This document shows, one piece after another, positions 1-10,515 of a DNA stretch of 64,000 nucleotides. The translations under genes and the position numbers were made by a program. Under the pieces are notes generated by a model. The model saw nothing but the letters and a program-made list of their open reading frames with translations, was not told the origin of the DNA and did not search any database. Location: positions 58,752,636-58,816,635 of the forward strand of contig NC_134017.1 in NCBI RefSeq assembly GCF_040712315.1. The letters are read 5' to 3'. This DNA comes from Castanea sativa. Lineage: Eukaryota > Streptophyta > Magnoliopsida > Fagales > Fagaceae. Numbering within the stretch: the first letter of the stretch is position 1; each line of letters starts with the position of its first letter.

Positions 1-310
1 GGATGTGCGCATGAGTGAAGTTTAGGAAATCAATGGAATAAGATTTGAATTTTTATGTTTAAGATTACCATTTTGTGTGGACCTTTAGATTTAAAGGGTT
101 TAGTTATTTTTATTTTGATGTTGGAAGATTATTATTGGAGATCTTTTGATAATTGCATTATTGAGGATATTTTCAGATTTATTGATGAAATTTTCTTTGA
201 GGATAACTCTTTAATTGTTATGAGGGCCTTACACACTTGTAGGGTGTAAACTTTATAAGTGTGTGGCTATTGTCACATGCCTAGCTCTTACTTCGGTTTG
301 GGGCGTGACA
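1..310 (+). repeat. 5' LTR, 3' portion only
   Basis: Matches 6934-7243 base for base without indels and ends in GTGACA. The left part of the LTR lies before the window. Confidence 0.92.
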
Positions 311-317
311 ATATTAA

Positions 318-329
318 TGGTATCAGAGC
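318..329 (+). promoter_or_regulatory. Primer binding site, initiator-Met tRNA type
   Basis: TGGTATCAGAGC lies eight bases after the 5' LTR end. It is the usual complement of the 3' end of plant initiator tRNA-Met that primes minus-strand DNA in gypsy and copia elements. Confidence 0.85.
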
Positions 330-517
330 TCTAGGTTGGATCCTTAGGCATTGATTTATGTAACTAAATGGTGAGAGGGGGTAGAAATTAGGCATTTAGG
401 GATACGTTGTATGATATATACACTAAATGAGTTTCAAATCTGTTTTCTTTTTTTTATATATTATTAGAAATTTGATGACATGTTAATTTGTCATGTGCAT
501 AATGAACAGAGGTTAGG

Positions 518-3500
518 ATGCCACCTCGTAGCAAAAACATTGGGAACATTCCTAACGACTCTGGCAATGGTAGGAATCAGCAAGATGAGAACCAAGAGTT
601 TAGGCACGACCAAGGCTAGCCACCAGAGATGATCCAGATGATGCAGACCTTAGTTGGAGTAGTCCAACAACAGGTCACTACTGGAGATAACTTGGCTAGG
701 ATGATGGAGCAACGCCGAGGTCATCATGGTGGGATGATTGAATTCAAGAGGTTGTCTCCTCCAACTTTTGAGGGGACTACTGAGCCTATGGAAGCAAAAA
801 AATGGATCATTGAGATGGAGAAAGTATTCAGAGTTCTTGAATGCTCTGAGGGTGAGAAAGTGACGTATGCAGCCTATATGTTGCGTGGAGATGCTTATGA
901 CTGGTGGCGGTTGGAAGAAGACAAACGTGGCCAAGAGACTGAGCCTTGGACTTGGAAGCTATTTAAGTCTGTATTCTATGAGAAATATTTTCCTAAGAGC
1001 ATCCGTTTTCAAAAGGAAAAAAAGTTTATCAAGCTGACACAAGGTAACATGACAGTTGCTCAGTATGAAGCAGAATTTTCTAGGTTAGCCAAATTTTCTC
1101 CAACAATGGTGGTGGATGAAGAAACTAAGACTCAAAGGTTTGAAGATGGATTAAGGTTCCGAATCAAGCAATGAGTTGTGCCCTTTGAGTTGACTACCTT
1201 TAAGGCAGTGGTGAGTAAGGCTTTATTAGTGGAGATGGGGCTTAATGAGGCTCAAACAGAAAGAGATAACAACCAGAAGAAGAGGCCTAGGCAAGGAGAG
1301 CAAAGCTCTAGCTTGCAAGCCATGAAACAAGGAACACAACGTGCTGATGCCAAGGCATTGCCAAAGTGCTCTCGATGTGATATGCCTTATGCAAATAAGG
1401 ATTGCCACTGGAATACTGGAGCATGTTTCTCATGTGGACAAAGGGGTCACAGGATTGCTGAGTGTCCCTAACGGAAGGAGGGTCAGACCATTCCAAGACC
1501 AACAACAGGACAGAATTAGGGAGCAAGCCAAAGGCCCAAGATCCAAGGAAGGGTTTATGCACTCACTCAACAGGATGCTAATACTTCTAATGCTGTGGTA
1601 ACAGGTATTATTCCAGTTTCCACAACTTATGCTTATGCATTGTTTGATCCTGGTGCCACTCACTCCTTCATATCTACTAATTTTGCAAAGAAACATAATT
1701 TTAAATTTGAGCCTATGGAGTCTGAATTGTGTGTAGTGCTTACTAATAGTGTTTACAAGTCTTGTATTGTCAAAATAGCAAATAGAGAGTTATTAGCAGA
1801 TCTAACATTGTTGGGAATGGATTTTGACATAATCTTTGCAGTGGATTGGTTGGCTGCCCATTATGCCATAGTTGATTGTCATAGGAAGAAGGTAATTTTC
1901 CAAGTACCTGGTGAGATTGAGTTCTGTTTTGTGGGAAGTGGGGCATATACTTCTCCACGGGTGATTTCAGCTTTACAAGCTAGACGTATGATGAGGAAAG
2001 GGTGTAAAGGATATTTGGCAACCGTGAGAGACACACAACAAGGTGAATTGAAGCTGGAGGACATCCCTGTAGTGAGAGAGTTTCCAGAAGTGTTTCCAAA
2101 AGACTTGTCAGGGTTACCATCAGATAGGGAGATAGAGTTTTCTATTGACCTATTACCAGGTTCTAGCCCAATTTCTAAAGCCCCATATCGAATGGCACCT
2201 GCTGAGTTAAGGGAATTAAAAGAACAACTTCAAGAGTTGCTTGAAAAAGGCTTCATCAGGCCTAGTGTTTCCCCTTGGGGTGCACCTGTATTGTTTGTAA
2301 AGAAAAAGGATGGGAGCATGTGACTTTGCATTGATTATAAGGAGTTGAATTAGGTGACAGTGCAAAACAAGTACCCTTTACCAAGGATAGAGGATTTATT
2401 TGATCAACTTCAAGGAGCACAAGCTTTCTCTAAGATTGATCTTCGCTTTGGTTACCAACAATTGAAGATTAAGATTGTTGATGTGCCCAGGACAGCTTTC
2501 CGTACAAGATATGGTCATTATGAATTTTTGGTGATGCCTTTTGGCTTAACCAATGCATCAACAACCTTTATGGACTTGATGAATAGGGTATTTAAACCCT
2601 TCTTAGATAAATTTGTTGTGGTTTTTATTGTTGATATCTTGATATAATCCAAGAGTATGGAGGAACATGAGAATCATTTGAGGCTTGTACAACAACTATT
2701 GCAGGAGAAGAAGTTGTATGCGAAGCTTATAAAATGTGAATTTTGGCTAGATAGTGTTGCATTCCTTGGGCATGTTGTGTCTAAAGATGGGATTGCTGTT
2801 GACCCTAAGAAAGTGGAAGCAGTAGTAGAATGGAATAGACCGAACAATGTGACAGAGGTTCGTAGCTTTTTGGGATTAGATGGTTATTACAGGAGGTTTG
2901 TTGAAGGATTTTCTCACTTAGCCATGCCTTTGATTCGCTTGACCCAAAAGGGAGCCAAGTTTGAGTGGACCGGAAAGTGTGAAGAAAGCTTTCAGGAATT
3001 GAAGAGAAGGTTGGTGTCAGCACCCATTCTCACCGTACCTTCAAGAAGTGGAGGTTTCACCATTTATAATGATGCCTCTAGGAAAGGCTTGGGGTGTGTT
3101 CTTATGCAGCATGGGAAGGTAGTGGCATATGCCTCGAGACAGTTAAAGCCTTATGAGCAAAATTATCCCACACATGACTTTGAGTTAGCTGCAGTGGTTT
3201 TTGCACTAAAAATTTGGTGGCACTATTTGTATGGAGAACAGTGTGAGATATTCACTGACCACAAGAGCCTCAAGTACCTCTTTACTCAAAAAGAGTTGCA
3301 TATGAGACAAAGAAGATGGTTGGAGCTAATAAAGGACTATGACCTGACTATTAGTTACCATCCTGGAAAAGCCAATGTGGTAGCTGATGCTTTAAGTAGG
3401 AAGTCTACAAGAAATTTGGCAGCATTGTTGACTACACAAAAACACATCCTAGAAGATTTGAGGAAGATGAGGATAGAAGTACGGTTTCATGAAGCAGAGG

Positions 3501-5026
3501 CACATCTGGCAAACTTTAGAGTTCAACCTACCTTGATTGAAAGGATAAAGGTTGCACAAAGTAATGATTCACAATTGAAGAAGATAAGAGGTTTGATAAA
3601 TCTAGATTCTCAATCTAAATTTTGCATTCATAAGGACGGATCCTTGAGATTTGGTAATCAACTTTGTGTACCAAATGATCCAGACCTTAAGGTAGAAATT
3701 CTAAAAGAAGCTCATAACACGAGTTACATAATACACCCAGGAGGTACCAAGATGTAAAGGGATTTAGGGGAAACGTTTAGGTGGAACAACATGAAGAGGG
3801 AGATTGCTCAATATGTTGCTCAATGTTTAATGTGTCAACAAGTCAAGATTGAGCATCAAAAACCAATTGGATTGTTGCAACCTCTTCCCATTCCAGAACG
3901 AAAGTGGGAGGACATCACTCTGGACTTTGTGATGGGGCTGCCAAGAATCCCTACTAGTAAGGATGCAATTTGGGTGATTGTGGATCGGTTGACAAGATCT
4001 GCACACTTTTTGGCCATTAGGGTGGATTTCACACTCGAAAGGTTAGCTAGATTGTATATCAATGAAATAGTGAAATCGCATGGTGCTCCTGTGTCCATTG
4101 TGTCTGATAGAGACCGAAGATTTGTGTCTCAATTTTGGGAGAGCGTGCATAAGGCAATGGGTACTAACTTGAAGTTCAGCACAGCCTTTCACCCTCAAAC
4201 AAATGGACTTTCAGAAAGAACTATACAAACATTGGAAGATATGCTGAGAGCTTATGTAATTGATTTCAAAGGTTCATGGGATGAACATCTACCTTTGGTG
4301 GAGTTTGCATATAATAATAGCTACCAGGCAAGTATTAAAGCAGCACCATATGAGGCTTTGTATGGTAGGAAGTGTAGGTCTCCTATATATTGGGATGATG
4401 TTGGAGAAAGAAGATTGTTAGGTCCTGAGATTGTACAGCAAATAGTAGATAAAATTCAAGTGATCAAAGGGCGGCTACAAACAGCTCAGAGTAGGCAGAA
4501 GAGTTATGCAGACCTTAGAAGAAGGAAATTAGAGTTCCAAGTAGGTGATCATGTGTTCTTGAAGATTTCACCTACTAAAGGAGTTATGAGATTTGGTTTT
4601 CGAGGTAAATTAAGCCCTCATTTTGTAGAACCTTTTAAAGTCTTGGAGAGGGTAGGTAATGCTGCTTATAGGCTCGCCTTACCACCTTCTTTATCAGGGA
4701 TACAAAATGTTTTCCATGTCTCAATGTTGAGGAAATATGTTCCAGACCCTAGTCATGTAGTGGATTATGAGCCTCTAAAATTAAGAGATGATTTAACTTA
4801 TGAAGAGCAACCAGTTAAAATTGTGGACAAGAAGGAGCAAGAGCTGAAGCGTCGTACCATAAATTATGACAAGGTTCAATAGAGGAACCAGTCTATGAGA
4901 GAGGCTACATGGGAGTTAGAAGATGAAATGAAGGAGAAATACCCATACCTTTTTGAGGACTCAGGTATGTCAAGTTTAGAGGAAAAAACTTCTTTTAAGG
5001 GGGGGGGGGGAGAATGTAATACCTGA
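518..5026 (+). pseudogene. gag-pol polyprotein of the gypsy element, nine in-frame stops
   Basis: One reading frame runs from ATG 518 into the 3' LTR with no frameshift. Stops fall at 617, 1172, 1469, 1517, 2321, 2351, 2645, 3755 and 4880. In order: a retrotransposon gag domain (about 740-1170), a CX2CX4HX4C zinc knuckle (about 1424-1465), an aspartic protease with LFDPGATHSFIS (about 1637-1672), RT from about 2130, RNase H (about 3060-3400), integrase zinc-binding and DDE core (about 3700-4400), and a chromodomain-like tail (about 4800-4950). The RT catalytic FIDD-type box reads FIVD (about 2627), losing the first Asp of the pair. Several stops fit single transitions such as CGA to TGA or TGG to TAG. 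The normal stop cannot be fixed; the frame closes at TGA 5024 inside the LTR. Confidence 0.9.
4997..5014 (+). promoter_or_regulatory. Polypurine tract
   Basis: A run of purines, AAG then about twelve G then AGAA, abuts the TG that opens the 3' LTR. It is the plus-strand primer site. Confidence 0.8.
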
Positions 5027-7243
5027 AAAGAAAAAAAAAATTAAAAGGAGGGGTATTTAAGTAAATTTGTTTGTGGGGTCAATTGTTATAATTAAAATTA
5101 CTAAGGGGTTTTTAGAAAATAAGGTTGAAACCCTAGTTTATATAGTCTAATTTAAGTCAGCGTATACTGACAGATGTTTTGAGGGAGGAGACTAGCCAAA
5201 ATACTTAAGTAGAGAAGGTTTGACTGCACAATTGAGGTAAAAGCCTAAGAATCTCTCTGGTCAAATCTAAGTGTTACTTGGAATTAGAATATATTTTATG
5301 TTGGTATTTTGGACACTAGTGAAATTAACAAAAAAATTTATGTGTAAGTGTGAACGGAGAAGAGTTGGAATTTGGGCGATGAATCTTTTTTTTTTTCACT
5401 ACACGTCTTCTCTGTAATATGCTTTATTCGGGTGCTTTGTTGGTCATGAAATTTCTCTGGGCGCATACTATATTTTGTAGACATTTATTATAAGAAACCA
5501 GTGGACTATAGGTTAGACCACCAATAGTCCAATAGATTATTAGACTTCAGGGTCTATGGAGATAAGAAATAGAGACTTTTGTTAAAGGTTGAACAGCTTT
5601 ACAGGGCATTCATTCAATCCTTATATATATATATATATATATGCTTTGACTTTTCAACCCAAATGGTTATGTGAGGAGAGTCTTATATTTATTTCACAGT
5701 GCTTTGGATTTTTCTGCGTGAAACAAATTTTAAACAAGTCAATACAAATGATAGAAGGTGGAATATAGCTAGAGAAACCGTGGGAGAGTTAATACTGAGA
5801 AATTATTGGGTACTTTAGAAGTTTCTCCTTTGGTCAAATATGTTACAAGTTATTCCTATTATTTGATTATTGAGTAAATGGTGCTCTAAAGTTGTTAGGT
5901 GATATCTAAGGATTTTAGAGAAAGTGTTAGGGAGAAGTTCTTTGTGGTGAGCTAACTGAGGTAAGTAACCTTATCCTAATTGGGTTTTATTTTGTTTATA
6001 TTAATGTATTTTTAACTACTGAAAATTTGTTTATAATTGTTACAATTTTATTTCTATTGTATCACTAATTTCAAGTAAAGAATTTTCACAAATATATATA
6101 AGCATTGAATATAATTTTTATTTTATTTAATTGTTTTTTTTGTTGGCTATTTTGATTTAAGGTAAAGAATATAAAAATATCACAAATATATTTAAATACT
6201 GAATATAAGATAATATATATGTATTTGAATGAGATTTATTTTTGGTTTGAACTATGATTTCATATATATATAATTATGAACAATCTGACTATGTATTGAT
6301 TCTGATACCCAAACCAATGGAGGTTATTCATTGGTGCTCTGATACCCAGCCAATGGGGGTTATTCATTGGTACTTTGATACCCAAACCAATGAGAGTTAT
6401 TCATTGGTACTCTGATACCCAACCAATGGGGGTTATTCATTGGTACTCTGATGCCCAGTCACGGGGATATAGTGTGACCATAGTCATAAGATTATTAAGA
6501 AATATGAATTGCGTTGAATATTTGAATTATTTTAAGTCCTTAAACTACATATATGATTATGGAAATGTTTGAGTATTGGAACTATTTTGAGACACAAACA
6601 CTGCTTATGAGTTTTGGAACGTATTGTAAGTTATGGCTTCTGTATATATGAGAAACTGACTATTTTCTAAACCATCTATGATATATTTGTAAAAGTAAAG
6701 TATGTGATCTATGTGCAACCTATTATTTTAAGACTATGAAACTTCTTCAGTTAATTTGAAAACACATAGTATATTATAACTTTTGAAAACACATATTACA
6801 TCTTATACTTTATGAATCTATTATTTGATAGAACTTCATAGGATTTTGGTTACTTATTGAGTTGTCACTCACCCCCCTCTTTCTCCTTTCAAATTTTGAT
6901 CAGGAAGAGTAGCATATGTTTGGGCTTCTGCTAGGATGTGTGCATGAGTGAAGTTTAGAAAATCAATGGAATAAGATTTGAATTTTTATGTTTACGATTA
7001 CCATTTTGTGTGGACCTTTAGATTTAAAGGGTTTAGTTATTTTTATTTTGATGTTGGAAGATTATTATTGGAGATCTTTTGATAATTGCATTATTGAGGA
7101 TATTTTCAAATTTATTGATGAAATTTTCTTTGAGGATAACTCTTTAATTGTTATGAGGGCCTTACACACTTGTAGGGTGTAAACTTTATAAGTGTGTGGT
7201 TGTTGTCACATGCCTAGCTCTTACTTGGGTTTGGGGCGTGACA
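5015..7243 (+). repeat. 3' LTR of the gypsy element, 2229 bp
   Basis: Starts TGTAATACCTG after the polypurine tract and ends GGGGCGTGACA. It holds a (TA)n run near 5623-5642 and a short minisatellite at 6301-6470. A 64-codon ORF near its right end is also present in the 5' LTR and shows no protein-like features; it is not called a gene. Confidence 0.88.
6301..6470 (+). repeat. 36-37-bp minisatellite in the 3' LTR, five units
   Basis: Units begin at 6301, 6338, 6374, 6411 and 6447 with TCTGATACCCA or close variants. The first four contain CCAATG...CATTGG (one reads CCAATGAG), so each could form a small stem. The fifth unit is degenerate. Confidence 0.85.
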
Positions 7244-8155
7244 GAATCAAATGAGGAAAAATTTGCTAAATGGTGAACCATTCCTAACAAATATCAAATA
7301 TGTGGACAGCACAACACTTATCTAAAGCTTACATTAATGATTCTCTACGAATCCACAAATGACAAGAAAATATTTATTTCTAATTAGCTTACATGCCACT
7401 AATTAAGATCCTAAAAATCACAATCATGAGCTATCGTTATAGTTCATATTCAAATGGATTGAATTTAGAGATAATACATATTATCTTCTTCTTTTTTCTG
7501 AAAATTCGATAATAGGGGGATTTGAACTCTGAACATTCTTGTTGAAAATATCAAGAAATGCTAATTGAACTACAAAGCCCATAGCAAATAATTCATATCA
7601 TCATAATGGGTAAAAAGAGGGATAAGATATTAACTTTGATGGTCCCATCATAATTTATCCACACACATTTTAAATTTTTTAATTACATAACCCAAACATC
7701 TTTTACGATGTGTTTGGCCTGAAGCCACATCAACTGATAGGTACCAGGGCAGTTGGGATTATAATTTGCCGGCTGTAAGTAGTGACTGGTGAAGTTAGAG
7801 AAAATAGCTTTATACCATATATGCATAACGCAAAGCAAGCTGGCACATTTATAATCTTATCTTATGAGGTTTCTACTTTTTTATTCATTTCTTTTGAAAT
7901 TTATTAGACATGGATTCCATTCAATTTCACATGGGTAGTGCAAAGTCTAATAGTAACGGAAAATGCAGTACCATTAATTGCTACAAACAAGTGACTCCAA
8001 TCAAACAAACACAAATAAATAAACAAGAAAAGAATTTAAATAGCCTATTTAAAGTGCAATGAAATGCATGCCATGCTCCCATTCTCTCTAGTCTCTTTCT
8101 TCTTATTTCATTGTCCTTAGCTTCCAAATTTAATCATTTACTCCTTCAAAACATA
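7244..8155. other. Intergenic stretch with a SINE-like piece
   Basis: No coding region seen. A minus-strand tRNA-like SINE fragment sits at about 7487-7585. An ATTTAAA TATA-like string near 8047-8053 lies about 100 bases before the esterase-like start codon. Confidence 0.5.
7487..7585 (-). mobile_element. Possible tRNA-derived SINE fragment
   Basis: Read on the minus strand, there is an A-box-like region (complement of about 7562-7580), a B-box-like GTTCAAATCCC (complement of 7517-7527), and an A-rich end (T-run at about 7487-7498 on plus). Family not known; no target duplication identified. Confidence 0.4.
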
Positions 8156-9120
8156 ATGTCTCACCCTGTACACGATGCTAATGAAAGCAGCCCTTATGGA
8201 GACCTTACAAGAGAAGTTTTACAAAAATCACCAAATCCTCCACAAAGAGAGCTTCATGCTAAACCAACAAAACATGAAAATCTTCACCCAATCATGGAGA
8301 CCCTATTCCACTCTCCAACTCAAAGGCCTAGTAGCCATGGTAGGCTACAACTCTGAGAGCAGCTGGCTCTTTGAGCTAACTTCCGTGGCCATAGCCAAAG
8401 CTGGATTCCTTGTTTGTGCAATAGACCTCCAAGGCCATGGCTATTCAGATGGCTTACCTGGTCACATCCCCAACATTGAGCCCATTGTAAGTGATTGCAT
8501 ACAATTCTTTGACTCTATTAAAGTTGACCACCCTAAGCTTCCAGCTTTCATTTATGGTGAATCACTTGGTGGTGCCATTGCTATTCTTGTATGCTTAAAG
8601 CAAAAAAGAGAATGGAATGGCTTAATTTTGAATGGTTTAATGTGGGGAATTTCGGCTAAATTCAAGCCCACATGGCCCTTAGAAAAACTACTTCCTGTGG
8701 CTGCATTCTTAGCACCCATATGGAAAATAGTGATCTCAAAGCCTCTAGCTAGTAAATCATACAAGGAGTGGAAGAGGAAATTAGTTGTGAAAAATCCAAA
8801 CCGTAAGGCCCCTGGGAAGCCGCCAATGGCGACTGCATTGGAATTGTAGAGAGTTTCTGAGTATATAAGAAGGCATTGCCATGAATTAGAGGTTACCATG
8901 CTAATGGTGCATGGAGAGGATGATGTGGTATGTGACTATAGGTCTGCTAGGTTCGTCTATAAATCAGCTGCAAGCGAGGACAAGATACTGAAATTTTCCA
9001 AGTATGTGGCATCAGTTGATTGGTGAACCTAAGGATAATGTGGAGCTTGTGTATGGATTCATATTGTCTTGGCTAGGGGATCGGGCAAACAAGGCTAAAA
9101 GCAGTATAAACTGTTTCTGA
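8156..9120 (+). pseudogene. Caffeoylshikimate esterase / monoacylglycerol lipase-like pseudogene, intronless
   Basis: An alpha/beta-hydrolase of the plant MAGL/CSE family, whose members hydrolyse monoacylglycerols or caffeoyl shikimate (lignin pathway). The nucleophile elbow GESLGG lies at about 8559-8576, and the C-terminal WHQLIGEP stretch with the catalytic His is at about 9007-9030. Overall length matches the usual ~320 aa. Lesions: a frameshift at about 8215 (two bases lost); loss of the His codon in the usual VHGYN oxyanion segment, which reads VGYN near 8340; TAG at 8847-8849; and a second frameshift near 8997. The start ATG 8156 fits the family N-terminus. With four separate lesions it is almost certainly dead. 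Assignment between CSE and generic MAGL is not possible by eye. Confidence 0.85.
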
Positions 9121-9218
9121 AGTCCAGGAGTTCAATGTTTCATACTATTATTGTACTGGGTGGGTCTCAGCTATGATTATTAAAAGGCCAACGATTGCTT
9201 TGTATAGTTGGTCTTGAC

Positions 9219-9785
9219 ATGAAGAATAGGGGTGTCCACAGGTCGGTCCGGGTCGGGTTTGTGCCCAACCCGTGACCGACCCGACAAAATCGGGTGGTGA
9301 ATATTCAAACCCGCCACCGACTAGCGAGAGAGTCGGATCGGAGTGGTCGGATCAACATCGGATAGCGGTCGGGTCGTCCATAGTGGAAAAATCTGAAAAA
9401 TTTGTTTTTCTCAGGCGAAAATTCGCAAAATGCGGCTGAGATCTCACCAAATCTGATGAGATCTCACTAGATCTGGTAAGATTTCCACCAAATCTAACTG
9501 AGATCTCCCCAAATCGGGCATAAATCTCGCTAGATCTCAAGTAATTTGCCATAAAACTCGCCGGAAAAAGCTTGAATCGCCGATTCTTGTAAGTCTCTGG
9601 TCGGGTCGATTGAGGCGGGTTTTAAAGGAGAGAACCCGCCAACCGACCTGTCAAACTCAGTTTCTGGGCTTTGTAACCCGCCGCCGACCACCAAAGCTCA
9701 TGGATTGATCTCAGGTGGGTCGGTTCCGATCGGGTCTGGTCAAGTGGAACAAGTCCAGGTCTAGGTGGACAGCCCTAATGAAGAA
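9219..9785. mobile_element. Non-autonomous hAT element (MITE), 551 bp plus 8-bp TSD
   Basis: Terminal inverted repeats TAGGGGTGTCCAC (from 9227) and GTGGACAGCCCTA (to 9777) are flanked by an exact 8-bp duplication ATGAAGAA at 9219-9226 and 9778-9785. An 8-bp TSD is the hAT hallmark. The interior is GC-rich with many GGTCGGGTCGG-type subterminal motifs and AGATCT-containing repeats; it has no transposase. It lies about 100 bp downstream of the dead esterase-like gene. Confidence 0.9.
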
Positions 9786-9983
9786 GCATAAAAAAATATA
9801 TTGAATTTTTTAATTAAATTTCAGTTTAAAAATATTTTTTAATAAAATTATTCTAAAATGACTTTTTAATAAAAATGAAATGAGAGTGAAATAAAAGCAT
9901 CAGTTTGGATATTATTCATAGTTCAAGGGTTTTAAATTTTAAATTAGAAGATTAAGGAACCAATTTGATTTGTTCCAAAGTTC

Positions 9984-10126
9984 AAGGGTAAATTCTGTTG
10001 CACACTGTGTACATGCAACAACTAAAAGTCACAATTTCAAACTTGAAAAATGACTTGAAGACACAATTTCAGTTGTTTGCATGCAATATGTGTACATACA
10101 TTTTGTGTGCAACAATCGCTACCCTT
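9984..10126. mobile_element. Short foldback MITE-like repeat
   Basis: Left end AAGGGTA...GTTGCACAC and right end GTGTGCAAC...TACCCTT are inverted copies about 140 bp apart, with further pairing of TGTACATGCAACAACT against AGTTGTTTGCATG. No clear target duplication was found, so the superfamily is open. Confidence 0.55.
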
Positions 10127-10515
10127 TTTAAAAAGACCATTTTTAGCTAGATCAACATTGGTTCACACTTGACTTGATTGGACCGGCCAATTTTTAAAAT
10201 CATGGAAAGAACTAATTGTGGAAATGGAGCTGAATATGTCATTCCTTGCTCATTTATAATTAGAATGAATACACATTATCATCAAAAGGAGCTCTAGAGT
10301 TTATGCAATCAAACTACGCCATGAATAATTAAAAGGAAGGTCTAGAATTTTATTTAGAGCCATAATACGGCTCTGTGGCATACATATCCTCACAAGTCAC
10401 AACATCCACTCTTACTGTTCCAGGTGCAGCGGTTTCTTTCAGATATGTGTGCTGGTGACTAGAATGTGGGTGAATTGCTTACTGATATGATGCTCCGAAC
10501 AACCAAGTGAGATAC

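Larger units (their letters stand above)
1..7243 (+). mobile_element. Ty3/gypsy LTR retrotransposon, Tekay/Del-like chromovirus, degenerate
   Basis: The element has a 5' LTR (cut by the window edge), an initiator-Met-type primer site, gag-protease-RT-RNase H-integrase-chromodomain order, a G-rich polypurine tract and a complete 3' LTR ending in CA. RT and RNase H precede integrase, which defines Ty3/gypsy. A chromodomain-like tail after integrase and a 2.2-kb LTR point to the Tekay/Del group (family knowledge). The first 310 bases align without gaps to 6934-7243 with about seven differences by eye. The 5' flank is outside the window, so no target duplication can be checked. It is non-autonomous because of nine in-frame stops. 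Confidence 0.93.

Noticed and set aside
55..249. 64-codon ORF present in both LTRs of the gypsy element (also 6988-7182)
   Set aside because: It lies wholly in LTR sequence, is identical by descent, and shows no domain. Conservation comes from LTR copying.
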